Positions 46,938 to 56,375 are shown, numbered from the stretch's first letter. The stretch is DNA of 64,000 nucleotides from Bacteroides intestinalis (GCF_003464595.1 NZ_QRZF01000006.1:1-64000), one strand, 5' to 3'. The notes: generated by a model not told the origin, from the sequence alone. A program made the numbers and translations.

Positions 46938-47639
46938 TTATTCGTGACGTGGATCAATATGTTTAACTGCTCCCTGCTCAGGTGTTACGCGACCGTAAGT
47001 ACCGGTAACTTTCTTCAATGCTTCGTTAGCATCTGTACCCTTCTTGATTTCATCCATGAATTTACCCATGTGAACGAATTCGTATCCGCAGATCTCGTCA
47101 TTCTTATCCAAGAAGATATTCTTGATGTAACCTTCGGCCATTTCCAGGTAACGAGGACCTTTTGCCAAAGTACCGTACAGTGTACCTACCTGGCTACGCA
47201 GACCTTTACCCAAGTCTTCCAAACCTGCACCGATAATCAAACCGCCTTCAGAGAAAGCAGACTGAGTACGTCCGTAAACGATTTGCAGGAAAAGTTCGCG
47301 CATTGCTGTATTGATAGCGTCGCAAACAAGGTCAGTATTCAATGCTTCGAGTACTGTCTTGCCCGGAAGGATTTCGGCAGCCATAGCAGCTGAGTGAGTC
47401 ATACCGGAGCAGCCGATTGTTTCAACCAATGCTTCCTGAATGATACCTTCTTTTACGTTCAAAGTCAGTTTACAAGCACCTTGTTGAGGAGCACACCAAC
47501 CTACACCATGTGTTAAACCTGAAATATCAACTATTTCTTTTGATTTTACCCATTTGCCTTCTTCGGGTATGGGAGCCGGTCCGTGGTTAGGACCCTTCTT
47601 TACAACACACATGTGTTCCACTTCGTGTGAATAAGTCAT
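46938..47639 (-). CDS. NifU/IscU-like iron-sulfur scaffold protein
   Basis: A 233-residue cytosolic protein. Residues about 35-130 match the IscU/NifU N-terminal fold: WCAPQQGACKLTLNVKEG, then VETIGCSGMTHSAAMAAEIL and GKTVLEAL, equivalent to the GCGSAIASSSL region of IscU. Two of the three scaffold cysteines can be placed; the third (LHCSML in IscU) has no clear match. The remaining 100 residues are specific to this family. It is translated just before the GGGtGRT gene and, as far as I know, the pair recurs in anaerobes. A role in cluster delivery to its partner is inference. Confidence 0.82.
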   Translation of the reverse strand: MTYSHEVEHMCVVKKGPNHGPAPIPEEGKWVKSKEIVDISGLTHGVGWCAPQQGACKLTLNVKEGIIQEALVETIGCSGMTHSAAMAAEILPGKTVLEALNTDLVCDAINTAMRELFLQIVYGRTQSAFSEGGLIIGAGLEDLGKGLRSQVGTLYGTLAKGPRYLEMAEGYIKNIFLDKNDEICGYEFVHMGKFMDEIKKGTDANEALKKVTGTYGRVTPEQGAVKHIDPRHE

Positions 47640-47701
47640 AATTAGCTCTTTTTTTAAGTTATATAAATTAAAAAACGTAATCCACTTTCTAAAATCGCTC
47701 G

Positions 47702-47732
47702 CAAAGTTACTCCTTTTCTTTATTTATGCAAA
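47702..47732 (-). promoter_or_regulatory. Consensus Bacteroides promoter of the NifU-like/GGGtGRT operon
   Basis: On the minus strand, TTTG (47729-47732) and TAACTTTG (47702-47709) are 19 bp apart: a full match to the -33/-7 consensus, the best in the window. Transcription should start near 47695, about 55 nt before the ATG. Confidence 0.8.
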
Positions 47733-47814
47733 TCGAGTTATCTGACTTTTTTTATAAAAATAAATAATAAGAGACAGTGGTTCTGTGTATTGCAATCTCC
47801 ATATTACAATAAAA

Positions 47815-49581
47815 TTAACGAGGACTTTTGAAACTGTATTTTTTCCCTCCCGATAGGACGCTGATAATGGCAGGCTGGGTGAGGGGGTATATAGCCTGTT
47901 CGTCAGAGCTTTGATGGGAAGCCATGATTCTTCCCGATAAGTCATAAATTTCGATGCGTGCCCCTGCACAAAGTCCCTTAAGGACAATTTGCTTATTCTG
48001 CCGGAAACATTTTACCGCATCTGTTTCTTGGGCAGAAGGAGAAGAAATCCCTGTGGTAGTGCCATATAAACCGAAATCGTGGATGCTTGGGGAATTACTG
48101 CTGTTTTCGTAGCAGACTTTCATCAAATCATCAACAAGGCTATTGATGTAAAGTTCCAGGTAAGAGTAACCGGTAGATGGTTCTATGTCCTTATAAGTTT
48201 TACCGACGGGAAGATACTGGGTAGCCCAAGTGTCAGGAATACCGTCCCCATTGGAATCAGCAGGCTTTTCTTCATTATTGTACAGAGGCCATCCTTCCAC
48301 ATCGGCTTGTGAGTCAATCAGTCCGTTACTACTGCCGTTGCTACCTTCATAAGTGTAATTCCCATTCTTAACTTCAGAGATGATCCGTTCATCGACAGCG
48401 TCACGCTTCAGGCTGGCGCCCACTTGTGCCAGCACTTTTTCATAAGCCTGTGCTGCAGCATGCGTACTAACGGATGCAACTTCAAATTCTGTCTTACTTT
48501 TAATGCCGTCTTTACTTCCTCCCGGCAGTTCACCGTTGCCCAGATGCGGATGAATGCCCTCCCAGTTATCTGCATTGGTTTCACTCATCAGTTTTTTCAT
48601 GTCATTACTCAACTTGGAGCAAGTATCGTCAAAGTAGTTACCATTCACATAAAAGCTTCCCCATATACCTGCAGGATTACTTTGTGTGCCATCATCGGCA
48701 TTGGGCTGAAAGATACGGTTGACGATACTTTTCTTTGTGGCAGTAGAGGGACCCGGTTTATAATAATTGTTCACAAAGTTATATCGTCCGCCTTCTCCGG
48801 CATATCCTCCGTTGGTGGGGCCCCAGTTATAGAATACATTGTTGCGCAGATCGGTAAGCTCCTCTTCCCATCTTCCTACGGAGCGGCTGCCATCCAGACG
48901 AGGAGTGCGGCTACTGTGATGAGCCAGCAGATTATGGTGGAAACTTGCTCCCTCACCTCCCCAAATCGCTCCATATCCGTGGTTTCCTTTGACGTGTACC
49001 GATTTGGTTAGGCTTTCACTCAATATACACCACTGCATAGTGAAGTTCTTATTACTATAAAAAGAAGCACATTCGTCCGTGCTCCAGCTCATACTGCAAT
49101 GATCTATGATGATATCCGAGGTATAACGTCCCCACATGGCATCGTCTTCCGCTTTTTGTTCATCTCCCATACGGCAGCGAATGAAGCGGATGATTATATT
49201 TGTGGCACATTGATCCTTTTTTTCTTCTTCCTTATATCCTGTAATGTGCAGGGTGTAGTTCTTGATACAAATCCCATCTCCCGGAGCCGTTTGTCCGGCA
49301 ATCGTAAGATCCCCGTTTTTTATAACCAGCCTGCTTTCCAGTTCGATAATGCCCGACACATCAAAAACAATGGTACGGGGAACTTTCATATCAATTCCTG
49401 CACGCAGTGATCCTTCGCCGCTGTCATTAAGATTGGTGACATGATATACGATTCCTCCACGTCCACCGGTTACGGTGTAGCGTGCAAAACCTTCGGCGCC
49501 GGGGAAGGCTGGGGTGGTCTGAGCTTGTACAAAAACGGCACATAAAAGCATGATAAATAGAAGCGTGTAGTTTTTCTTCAT
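47815..49581 (-). CDS. Pectate lyase, polysaccharide lyase family 1
   Basis: I start at ATG 49581 (MKKNYTLLFIMLLCAVFVQAQ), giving 588 residues. The PL1 fold opens with FPGAEGFARYTVTGGRGG and VYHVTNLNDSGEGSLRAGI; the helix continues with TIAGQTAPGDGICIKNY, RFIRCRMGD, DDAMWGRY and IIDHCSMSWSTDE, all typical of this Bacteroides subgroup, and ARHSSRTPRLDG-like HHSSRTPRLDGSRS carries the catalytic Arg. A calcium-type repeat DSNGDGIPDTWATQY sits near residue 450, and the last 70 residues form a sorting-like tail (IEIYDLSGRIMAS). It cleaves pectin or a related polyuronate outside the cytosol. It is divergent from the ECF sigma gene. Confidence 0.87.
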   Translation of the reverse strand: MKKNYTLLFIMLLCAVFVQAQTTPAFPGAEGFARYTVTGGRGGIVYHVTNLNDSGEGSLRAGIDMKVPRTIVFDVSGIIELESRLVIKNGDLTIAGQTAPGDGICIKNYTLHITGYKEEEKKDQCATNIIIRFIRCRMGDEQKAEDDAMWGRYTSDIIIDHCSMSWSTDECASFYSNKNFTMQWCILSESLTKSVHVKGNHGYGAIWGGEGASFHHNLLAHHSSRTPRLDGSRSVGRWEEELTDLRNNVFYNWGPTNGGYAGEGGRYNFVNNYYKPGPSTATKKSIVNRIFQPNADDGTQSNPAGIWGSFYVNGNYFDDTCSKLSNDMKKLMSETNADNWEGIHPHLGNGELPGGSKDGIKSKTEFEVASVSTHAAAQAYEKVLAQVGASLKRDAVDERIISEVKNGNYTYEGSNGSSNGLIDSQADVEGWPLYNNEEKPADSNGDGIPDTWATQYLPVGKTYKDIEPSTGYSYLELYINSLVDDLMKVCYENSSNSPSIHDFGLYGTTTGISSPSAQETDAVKCFRQNKQIVLKGLCAGARIEIYDLSGRIMASHQSSDEQAIYPLTQPAIISVLSGGKKYSFKSPR

Positions 49582-49738
49582 GGTCTTAAGATTAATATTC
49601 TGATGGGACAAAAGTATGGGTTTCCTGAGTGACCGATGTCGACAAATTCTTTTTCTATGTGGAAGTTTAGGTCTTACTGTGTCATTTTTTAATATTTTTT
49701 TTCTATTTTCGCGTTAGAATAGAGAAAAAAGAACGCTG

Positions 49739-50293
49739 GTGGTTACAGAAACTTCTCATACACTCATTAGTATTAAGCTTAATGAAAGGGAGTTCCATAA
49801 TGTTTTTGATAAATATTATGTGGCACTTTGTTTGTTTGCAAACCAATATACTGAAAATGAAGAAGCTTCTGCAGACATCGTACAGGATTCCTTTGCTAAA
49901 TTGTGGCAAATCAGAGACGATTTTTTCTATTTGCATCAAGTCAAAGCTTTCCTTTATACAGCCGTGCGCAATAAGGCGTTGAATGAATTGGAGCATTCTA
50001 AGGTAGTATTTGAATATGCTCAAAAAGTTATTGAAAAGAAAAAGGATTCTTTTTTCCATGATGCAGTAGTAGAAGAAGAGACTTACCGGATTCTGGCAGA
50101 AGCCATTGATAAACTTCCCGATCAGATGCGGGCTATTATGCAATTGGCTATGGAAGGAAAAAAGAATGGTGAAATAGCCGAGCAATTGAATGTATCTGTT
50201 GAAACTGTACATACTCTTAAAAAGATTGCATACAAAAAACTTCGTGTGTATCTGAAAGAGTATTACTATTTTCTTATACTCTTTTATTTATAA
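49739..50293 (+). CDS. ECF-type RNA polymerase sigma factor
   Basis: A 184-residue sigma factor with a GTG start (no ATG is available upstream of region 2). Region 2 spans about residues 20-85 (FDKYYVALCLFANQYTENEE, DIVQDSFAKLWQIRDDF) and region 4 about 115-175 (LPDQMRAIMQLAMEGKKNGE, IAEQLNVSVETVHTLKKIAY). It belongs to the Bacteroidetes group that partners FecR anti-sigma factors and STN-type SusC receptors. The matching FecR gene is not adjacent: it lies 1.5 kb further on, beyond an opposing metallophosphoesterase gene. It is divergent from the PL1 gene. Confidence 0.88.
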   Translation: MVTETSHTLISIKLNEREFHNVFDKYYVALCLFANQYTENEEASADIVQDSFAKLWQIRDDFFYLHQVKAFLYTAVRNKALNELEHSKVVFEYAQKVIEKKKDSFFHDAVVEEETYRILAEAIDKLPDQMRAIMQLAMEGKKNGEIAEQLNVSVETVHTLKKIAYKKLRVYLKEYYYFLILFYL

Positions 50294-50368
50294 GCGTGTA
50301 ACTCGTCACTTTGATTTCTCTCTGTAGCATTAGAGAAAAACAGAATTTTAGATCAATTTCTTATCACC

Positions 50369-50478
50369 TCCATACCCTCTCCCTGTCTGGTCCATACCAA
50401 CTCCATACCAAGTCCATCTGTATAGATACGGAGCAAACATGGACTTGATACGGTTTTGATCATGAGGGACAGGAAAAA
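50369..50478. repeat. Degenerate 11/22-bp repeat with large dyad
   Basis: From 50369 the motif TCCATACC recurs at 50369, 50391 and 50402, with TCCAT again at 50413; that is spacings of 22, 11 and 11 bp. The right half is the inverted counterpart: CCATACCAAGTCCAT (50403-50417) faces ATGGACTTGATACGG (50439-50453), matching 13 of 15, and CCTGTC on the left faces GACAGG on the right. It lies between the ends of the sigma gene and the opposing phosphoesterase gene, so it could act as a terminator. The period links it to the arrays at 10148 and 33426. Confidence 0.55.
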
Positions 50479-50518
50479 TAGAACAAATTATCTTCTTTCC
50501 GAGATAGTGCTATATCTC

Positions 50519-51613
50519 TTATTCTTTTGTGGATAATTGCAGCACGACCATTTCACTTTCCGTTCCTATCCTGAAAGGAGGTCCCCAAAGAGATAATCCA
50601 CTGGAAACATATATATGGCTGTTTCCCCACTGGCGATAGCCATGACTTTGTTCGTAGATGTGGTCTGTTACCAAGCTCATAGGCCATACTTGGCCGCGAT
50701 GGGTATGTCCGCTGAATTGTAGGTCGACACCGGCTGCTTCACTTTCAGTCAGTTTATAAGGCTGATGGTCTAATAGGATAATAGGCTTGTTTTTATCTAC
50801 ATTTGCCATTAGCTTTTGCAATGAACGGCGGGCAGTATTCGATCGGTCGTCGCGTCCTATCAGTTGTATACCACCAGGAAGTGTGACTATTGAATCACGT
50901 AATAACTGTATAGGAGTGTCTTGTATAAATCGAGCGCTGGCGTTCATGCCACTGATATATTCGTGATTACCGGGAACCATGTAAATGCCTAACGGTGCTT
51001 TCAATTCAGATAGTTCCTCCATCATGTTTTCAGCGTAAAGAGGCACTACGCTGTTGTCAATCAAGTCACCTCCGATAAGAATCAAATCCGGATTTTGCTC
51101 GTTAATCATCTTCACATATCGCTTTAAAGCCGTTTTACCGGTTCCATTGCCCAGATGCAGGTCACTCACAGCAACTATTTTAATAGGTTGCCGGTCACTG
51201 CTCAGAGGTTTGTTGAGAGCGATATTGACTATATTTGTTTTAGGATGGCGGTAATTATAGTATCCATATCCTAATAGGATGACTGTAAATAGCAACGAGA
51301 GGACGAAGCCGTAGTTGAAAGGGACACGGCATAGTTTCAACAAATCGAATGCAAGTAGAAATAAGACCATGTATAAGGTAAATATCAGCCAGCCGGTTCC
51401 TATTTCATACATTGTATGAGATAAGAAAACCGGCATTTTCATGTTGCGGGTCAGCATCGTCCCCACGATGGATAGAGCTGCGAGCCAGAACAAAAGAACC
51501 AATGGAATTTTGATTCCGACAGGAAGACCGGATAACGCTTGTACACCTCTATAAAATACATAGGTGTTTCCGCCAAGATATACGGTGATGAGGATAATGA
51601 AGAATATTGGCAT
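50519..51613 (-). CDS. Membrane-anchored calcineurin-like metallophosphoesterase
   Basis: A 364-residue protein with three to four N-terminal membrane helices (to about residue 125) and a calcineurin-type phosphoesterase domain (about 145-360). Metal ligands are visible: AVSDLHLGNGTGK, LIGGDLIDN, VPGNHEYISG, ILLDHQPYKL and SGHTHRGQVWP. It resembles YaeI/YkuE-type enzymes, which cleave phosphodiesters of lipids or cell-wall intermediates. Active site orientation is uncertain. It is inserted, in reverse, between the ECF sigma gene and its likely FecR partner, which is unusual. Confidence 0.85.
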   Translation of the reverse strand: MPIFFIILITVYLGGNTYVFYRGVQALSGLPVGIKIPLVLLFWLAALSIVGTMLTRNMKMPVFLSHTMYEIGTGWLIFTLYMVLFLLAFDLLKLCRVPFNYGFVLSLLFTVILLGYGYYNYRHPKTNIVNIALNKPLSSDRQPIKIVAVSDLHLGNGTGKTALKRYVKMINEQNPDLILIGGDLIDNSVVPLYAENMMEELSELKAPLGIYMVPGNHEYISGMNASARFIQDTPIQLLRDSIVTLPGGIQLIGRDDRSNTARRSLQKLMANVDKNKPIILLDHQPYKLTESEAAGVDLQFSGHTHRGQVWPMSLVTDHIYEQSHGYRQWGNSHIYVSSGLSLWGPPFRIGTESEMVVLQLSTKE

Positions 51614-51809
51614 AAAATGGATGTATTAAAATTGAGCAGCAAAAATAGCTTAATTCTTGATAAAGAAGGAATAAACGACTGATATAAACCTAAAAATTAC
51701 ATAATTCAACTGTTATTTTGATTTTTCTTTTAAAAAAAGTACTTTTTGATTCACCATGATTTTAATTATACCTGTTTTATTATAAAAGACAACGAAAAAA
51801 GTTCAATTT

Positions 51810-52982
51810 ATGATAAAACAGGATTTTCATATATCTAATATTATTGCCAGACACTTATCGGGTGAAATCACTCCTGAAGAAAGCGCTCAACTGGAGAAAT
51901 GGCGAAAAGCGGATTTCGCCCACGAAGCACTCTTTCAGAAAATTTGCAGTAAAGAGAATCTGAAAAAGCATATAGAAAATGGTACTTCATTCAACGCTGC
52001 AAGCGGCTGGATGGAGGTGCAAAAGCGTATCCGAAAGAGTAATAACCGGGAGCGGATGATAAAAATCCTCAGTTATGCCGCTGCTGTTTTAATACCAGTC
52101 TTTTTTGTTGGCATCTCACTAAAATACACTACTCACGACTATTCTTCTAACAAGTCTGTGCTGATGGCCCAACCCATATTGCCGGGAGCGGCCAAAGCAA
52201 TATTGACTTTGGATAATGGGGAGACTATTAATCTGAATAAAGAAACAGCAGATGCTTTACAAACAATAGAGGGAACGAATATTCAGATAGATTCGACCAC
52301 CCTGAATTATCAGTTGGCACAGAGCACACCTGCCCGCCCAAAACCTATATATAATAAAGTGGAGATTCCACGTGGCGGTGAGTATGCATTGGTGTTGAGT
52401 GACGGAACAAAGGTGCATTTAAATTCAATGAGCAGTCTCCGTTTTCCGGTAGCATTTACTACGGGGAAAAGAGAAGTCGAACTGCAAGGTGAAGCTTATT
52501 TTGAGGTGAGTAAAAACGGGCAGCCTTTTATTGTTAACGCCAATGGCATGCAGGTTGAAGTGTTGGGTACGGCTTTCAATATTTCTGCTTACCCCAATGA
52601 GGAGTATCAGACCACCTTGGTAAACGGTTCTGTGAAGGTCAGTGCCGAAAAGGGTGAAAGCCTTATATTGAAACCATCTCAACAAGCCACCATTGCTTTG
52701 GGAAGTAATTCCATACAGGTACGAACGGTAGATACCTCATTCTATACTTCATGGGTAAAGGGTAAGATTAACTTCAAAGACCAACGTCTGGAAGATATCA
52801 TGAAAACACTGTCCCGTTGGTATGACATGAATGTGGTTTACGAAAATGAAAAGCTCAAGAATATACGTTTCGGTTGTAACCTGAATCGTTATGAAGAAAT
52901 AACTCCTTTCGTCAAGTTACTGGAAAAGACGGAAGAAGTGTATGTGAAAATTGAAGGTAATACAATAACATTCCATAATTAA
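51810..52982 (+). CDS. FecR-family anti-sigma factor
   Basis: A 390-residue anti-sigma factor. Residues 1-75 are the cytosolic sigma-binding domain (IIARHLSGEITPEESAQLEKW), one membrane helix lies at about 88-108 (ILSYAAAVLIPVFFVGISL), the FecR domain at about 185-285 (PRGGEYALVLSDGTKVHLNS, VELQGEAYFEVSKNGQPFIV, VEVLGTAFNISAY) and a DUF4974 domain at the end (INFKDQRLEDIMKTLSRWY). It senses the STN-bearing SusC encoded 16 bp downstream and holds or releases the sigma factor. The split from the sigma gene means the two are not in one transcript. Confidence 0.92.
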   Translation: MIKQDFHISNIIARHLSGEITPEESAQLEKWRKADFAHEALFQKICSKENLKKHIENGTSFNAASGWMEVQKRIRKSNNRERMIKILSYAAAVLIPVFFVGISLKYTTHDYSSNKSVLMAQPILPGAAKAILTLDNGETINLNKETADALQTIEGTNIQIDSTTLNYQLAQSTPARPKPIYNKVEIPRGGEYALVLSDGTKVHLNSMSSLRFPVAFTTGKREVELQGEAYFEVSKNGQPFIVNANGMQVEVLGTAFNISAYPNEEYQTTLVNGSVKVSAEKGESLILKPSQQATIALGSNSIQVRTVDTSFYTSWVKGKINFKDQRLEDIMKTLSRWYDMNVVYENEKLKNIRFGCNLNRYEEITPFVKLLEKTEEVYVKIEGNTITFHN

Positions 52983-52998
52983 CCCAAAAATGATTACT

Positions 52999-55900
52999 AT
53001 GAACAAGAAAGGACACAAGAATCAAGCTGAAAGAAGCAGTAGACGTTTATGGATAACGTTACTATTTTTCTGTTTCACAGTTACCGGTTTTATGCAGGCT
53101 GCCAATGCAGTGTTTGCGCAAACCACTGTCACAGCAACCTTTAAGAATGCCACTCTTAGCGAAGTGCTGTGGGAAGTTCAGAGACAAACAGATTTCACCT
53201 TTGTGTATAGCACTGAAGAGGTGAAAAATGTAAAAGTAGAAAAGTTGATTGTGAACCATGAAAAGATTGCTAATGTACTGGATAAATGCCTGAAAGGTAG
53301 TGGACTGACTTATACGGTTCATGACGGTGTCATTGCCATTAAGCCTGCTTCTAAGGTTGAAGAAGCAGCAACGCCACAGCAAAAGACAAAGCTGAATGGT
53401 ACTGTTGTAGACGAAACTGGTGAAGCCATTATTGGTGCCAATGTAATAGTGAAAGGCACTACTAACGGTTGCACTACTGATTTAGACGGTCATTTTACCC
53501 TTGATGTAGATCATCTTCCTGTCACTTTGATGGTTTCTTATATTGGTTATACCCGCCAGGAAATCAAGGTTACTTCTGCAAAGACGATTAAAGTGGAGAT
53601 GGCACCGGATAATAACCTGATGGATGAGGTTGTCATTACAGGTTATGGTACCTTCAAGAAATCTGCTTATGCCGGTTCTGCTGCCAGTGTAAAAGGAGAG
53701 ACTTTGAAAGATGTTCCGGCAATTTCTTTTAAAGACCTGCTTCAAGGTAATGCTCCGGGCGTACAGTTCACTTCTTCTTCCGGTCAGCCGGGGGCGTCTT
53801 CTTCTTTGAGAATCCGTGGTATGGGTTCTTTTAATGCCAGTAACTCACCTCTTTATGTAATAGATGGAGTGCCAATGCGCTCAGGTACCATCAATACAAT
53901 GAGTTCGGATGCCGGCCTTGATATTATGTCTACCATTAATAGCTCCGATATTGAAAGTGTTACGGTGATAAAAGATGCTGCCGCCGCTTCACTTTACGGT
54001 TCGCGTGCTGCAAATGGCGTCGTACTGATCACAACGAAGAAAGGTAAAGCAGGAAAGCCTTCCATTTCATTGAAGGCCGATTGGGGTAGTTCTGATTTTG
54101 CTATGGATTATCGTCCGATTATGGGGGGAGAAGAGCGTCGTCAGTATATTTATGACGGTTTGGTAGCCGGACAGATAAAGAAGGGTAAGAGTGAAGCTGA
54201 TGCAATGGCTTATGCCGATGGAGAAATTGATGACTATGCTCCGGTTCCCTGGTGCGGATATACGGATTGGGATGATGTTCTGTTTAAGAAAGGAAATCAT
54301 CAGTCTTATGAAGCTTCTCTTTCAGGAGGAACGGATAGGTTCAAATATTACTCTTCACTTTCTTATCTGAAGCAAGACGGTATTGCCATCAACTCAGGTC
54401 TGGAACGTATCAGCGGACGCCTGAATGTGGATTTTCAAGCTACCAGCAAGTTGAAATTGGGAGCCAATGTCTTGTTTGCTACGGTTAACCAGGATGTATA
54501 TAGTGAAGGGACTTCTTATTCTTCCCCTTTCTACACTTCACGCAATGCTGTAGTACCTTCTGATCCTATATACAATGAAGACGGTAGCTGGAATCGTGAC
54601 TTGATTCGTATTGGTGACCGTAACCCGTTGTTGTCGGCAACTTACGATTATCAACGCGAATACGTGACCCGTACATTCAATACCATCTATGGTGAATATG
54701 AATTTATCAAGGACCTGAAGTTTAAGTCTACATTCAGCTATGACTATGTAATTACGAAAGGTAAAGACTGGAGTGACCCGCGTACTTCCAACGGTGATGA
54801 TATCAACGGTGGTATGAGTAAGAAGTATTATGAATATAACAAAATGGTATGGGCCAATCAGGTGAGCTATAAAACTTCGATTGCCAGAGATCATCACATT
54901 GATGCGCTGGTAGGTTACGAAATAGACGATCAATACCGCGATTATCTGTCAGGATATGCCACTAACTTTGCAACTCACGATAAAAATCAAATCAGTAATG
55001 GTATGAAGACGGAATCGGTTGGTGGTAATGATACCCGTACACGTATGGTTTCCTACCTGACTCGTTTGAATTATGATTATAAGAATAAATACTATTTGGG
55101 TGGTAGCTTCCGTACGGATGGCAGTTCTCGTTTCCAAAGAGATAACCGTTGGGGTAGTTTCTGGTCAATATCCGGTGCTTGGCGTATTATTGAAGACGAA
55201 TTCATGTCTCCAACTAAGGATTGGTTGACTGATTTAAAGATACGCGCGTCTTATGGTGTGAATGGTACCCTTCCTTCCGATTACTTCGGATATATGGGAT
55301 TGAGCAGCCTGACTAACGGTTATCTGGAACAACCGGGCATCATTCAATCGCAACTCCGGAATGACGACTTGCAGTGGGAGACAAACTATAACCTGAATCT
55401 GGGTTTGGACTTCGCACTTTGGAACCGTATTAACGTTACTTTGGAGTATTACACCCGTACCACCAAGAATCTGTTGATGGACCGTCCTATCTCTATGACT
55501 ACCGGTTTCAGCAGTTACCTGATGAACATCGGTGAAGTAAAGAATAAAGGTGTGGAACTGGAAATCAGCTCAACCAACATCCAGACTAAGGATTTCTCAT
55601 GGAATACAACATTCAATATTTCGCATAACAAGAATAAAATTGTAACTCTGGATGGCATGCAGACGGAAATCAAGAGCGGCTCTCAAATTCGTAAAGTAGG
55701 AAAATCATACCGTACTTTCTATATGATTGAATTTGCAGGTATCAATCCGGAAACCGGTGCTCCCCAGTTCTATACAAACGATGTGGACGAAAATGGAAAT
55801 TACATTAAAGACATCACCGAAGAAATCAATAAAGCTCATGCCATTGTGCTTGATAAACATGCAGAGCCCAATGCTATCGGTGGTTTATCAAATACGTTGC

Positions 55901-56355
55901 GCTATAAATGGTTCGATCTGAACTTTATGTTCTCTTACCAGTTTGGTGGTTACTCTTATGACAACTGGGCACAGAAAACCGAACATGGCGGTAATGACCT
56001 GGAAGCTAATATTCCGTCCTACTATAAAAATAGTTGGAAGAAGCCGGGAGATGTTACAAAATATGAGTTATTCTACGAGAAACCTTCTGTAGCAATGAAT
56101 AAAGTAACGACTACCCGCCGTCTGCACAGCACTGATTTTATCCGTTTGAAGACGCTAACATTCGGTTTCACCGTTCCGAAGGACTGGACACGGAAAATCG
56201 GTATCGAGAATGTACGTTTGTATGCATCGGCCAATAACCTCTGGACATGGGCGGCATACGACTATTACGATCCGGAAGCAGTGAGTGGTGGTACTGCCAT
56301 TTGGGGGACTCCTCCTTTGAAGACTGTAACTTTTGGTATTAATGTAAATTTCTAA
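52999..56355 (+). CDS. STN-containing SusC/RagA TonB-dependent transporter
   Basis: Starts at ATG 52999 (MNKKGHKNQAERSSRRLW; an alternative ATG lies 9 bp upstream), 1118 residues. After a signal peptide ending VFAQ, an STN domain (residues about 45-110, FKNATLSEVLWEVQRQTDF) marks it as a signalling receptor for the FecR protein. Next come a carboxypeptidase-regulatory-like domain (GTVVDETGEAIIGANVIVKG), a TonB-box-like DEVVITGYGTFKKSAYAGSA, the plug (GNAPGVQFTSSSGQPG, PLYVIDGVPM, ASLYGSRAANGVVLITTKKG) and a barrel ending GINVNF. It should import a substrate that also switches on its own operon. Confidence 0.94.
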   Translation: MNKKGHKNQAERSSRRLWITLLFFCFTVTGFMQAANAVFAQTTVTATFKNATLSEVLWEVQRQTDFTFVYSTEEVKNVKVEKLIVNHEKIANVLDKCLKGSGLTYTVHDGVIAIKPASKVEEAATPQQKTKLNGTVVDETGEAIIGANVIVKGTTNGCTTDLDGHFTLDVDHLPVTLMVSYIGYTRQEIKVTSAKTIKVEMAPDNNLMDEVVITGYGTFKKSAYAGSAASVKGETLKDVPAISFKDLLQGNAPGVQFTSSSGQPGASSSLRIRGMGSFNASNSPLYVIDGVPMRSGTINTMSSDAGLDIMSTINSSDIESVTVIKDAAAASLYGSRAANGVVLITTKKGKAGKPSISLKADWGSSDFAMDYRPIMGGEERRQYIYDGLVAGQIKKGKSEADAMAYADGEIDDYAPVPWCGYTDWDDVLFKKGNHQSYEASLSGGTDRFKYYSSLSYLKQDGIAINSGLERISGRLNVDFQATSKLKLGANVLFATVNQDVYSEGTSYSSPFYTSRNAVVPSDPIYNEDGSWNRDLIRIGDRNPLLSATYDYQREYVTRTFNTIYGEYEFIKDLKFKSTFSYDYVITKGKDWSDPRTSNGDDINGGMSKKYYEYNKMVWANQVSYKTSIARDHHIDALVGYEIDDQYRDYLSGYATNFATHDKNQISNGMKTESVGGNDTRTRMVSYLTRLNYDYKNKYYLGGSFRTDGSSRFQRDNRWGSFWSISGAWRIIEDEFMSPTKDWLTDLKIRASYGVNGTLPSDYFGYMGLSSLTNGYLEQPGIIQSQLRNDDLQWETNYNLNLGLDFALWNRINVTLEYYTRTTKNLLMDRPISMTTGFSSYLMNIGEVKNKGVELEISSTNIQTKDFSWNTTFNISHNKNKIVTLDGMQTEIKSGSQIRKVGKSYRTFYMIEFAGINPETGAPQFYTNDVDENGNYIKDITEEINKAHAIVLDKHAEPNAIGGLSNTLRYKWFDLNFMFSYQFGGYSYDNWAQKTEHGGNDLEANIPSYYKNSWKKPGDVTKYELFYEKPSVAMNKVTTTRRLHSTDFIRLKTLTFGFTVPKDWTRKIGIENVRLYASANNLWTWAAYDYYDPEAVSGGTAIWGTPPLKTVTFGINVNF

Positions 56356-56375
56356 CCCGATAAAAACGAGATATT

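Noticed and set aside
46944..47393. 149-codon plus-strand frame opposite the NifU-like gene
   Set aside because: Shadow of a well-supported gene with strong codon bias; no promoter or motif on this strand.
48424..49011. 195-codon plus-strand frame opposite the pectate lyase
   Set aside because: Antisense shadow; the minus strand has clear PL1 motifs throughout.
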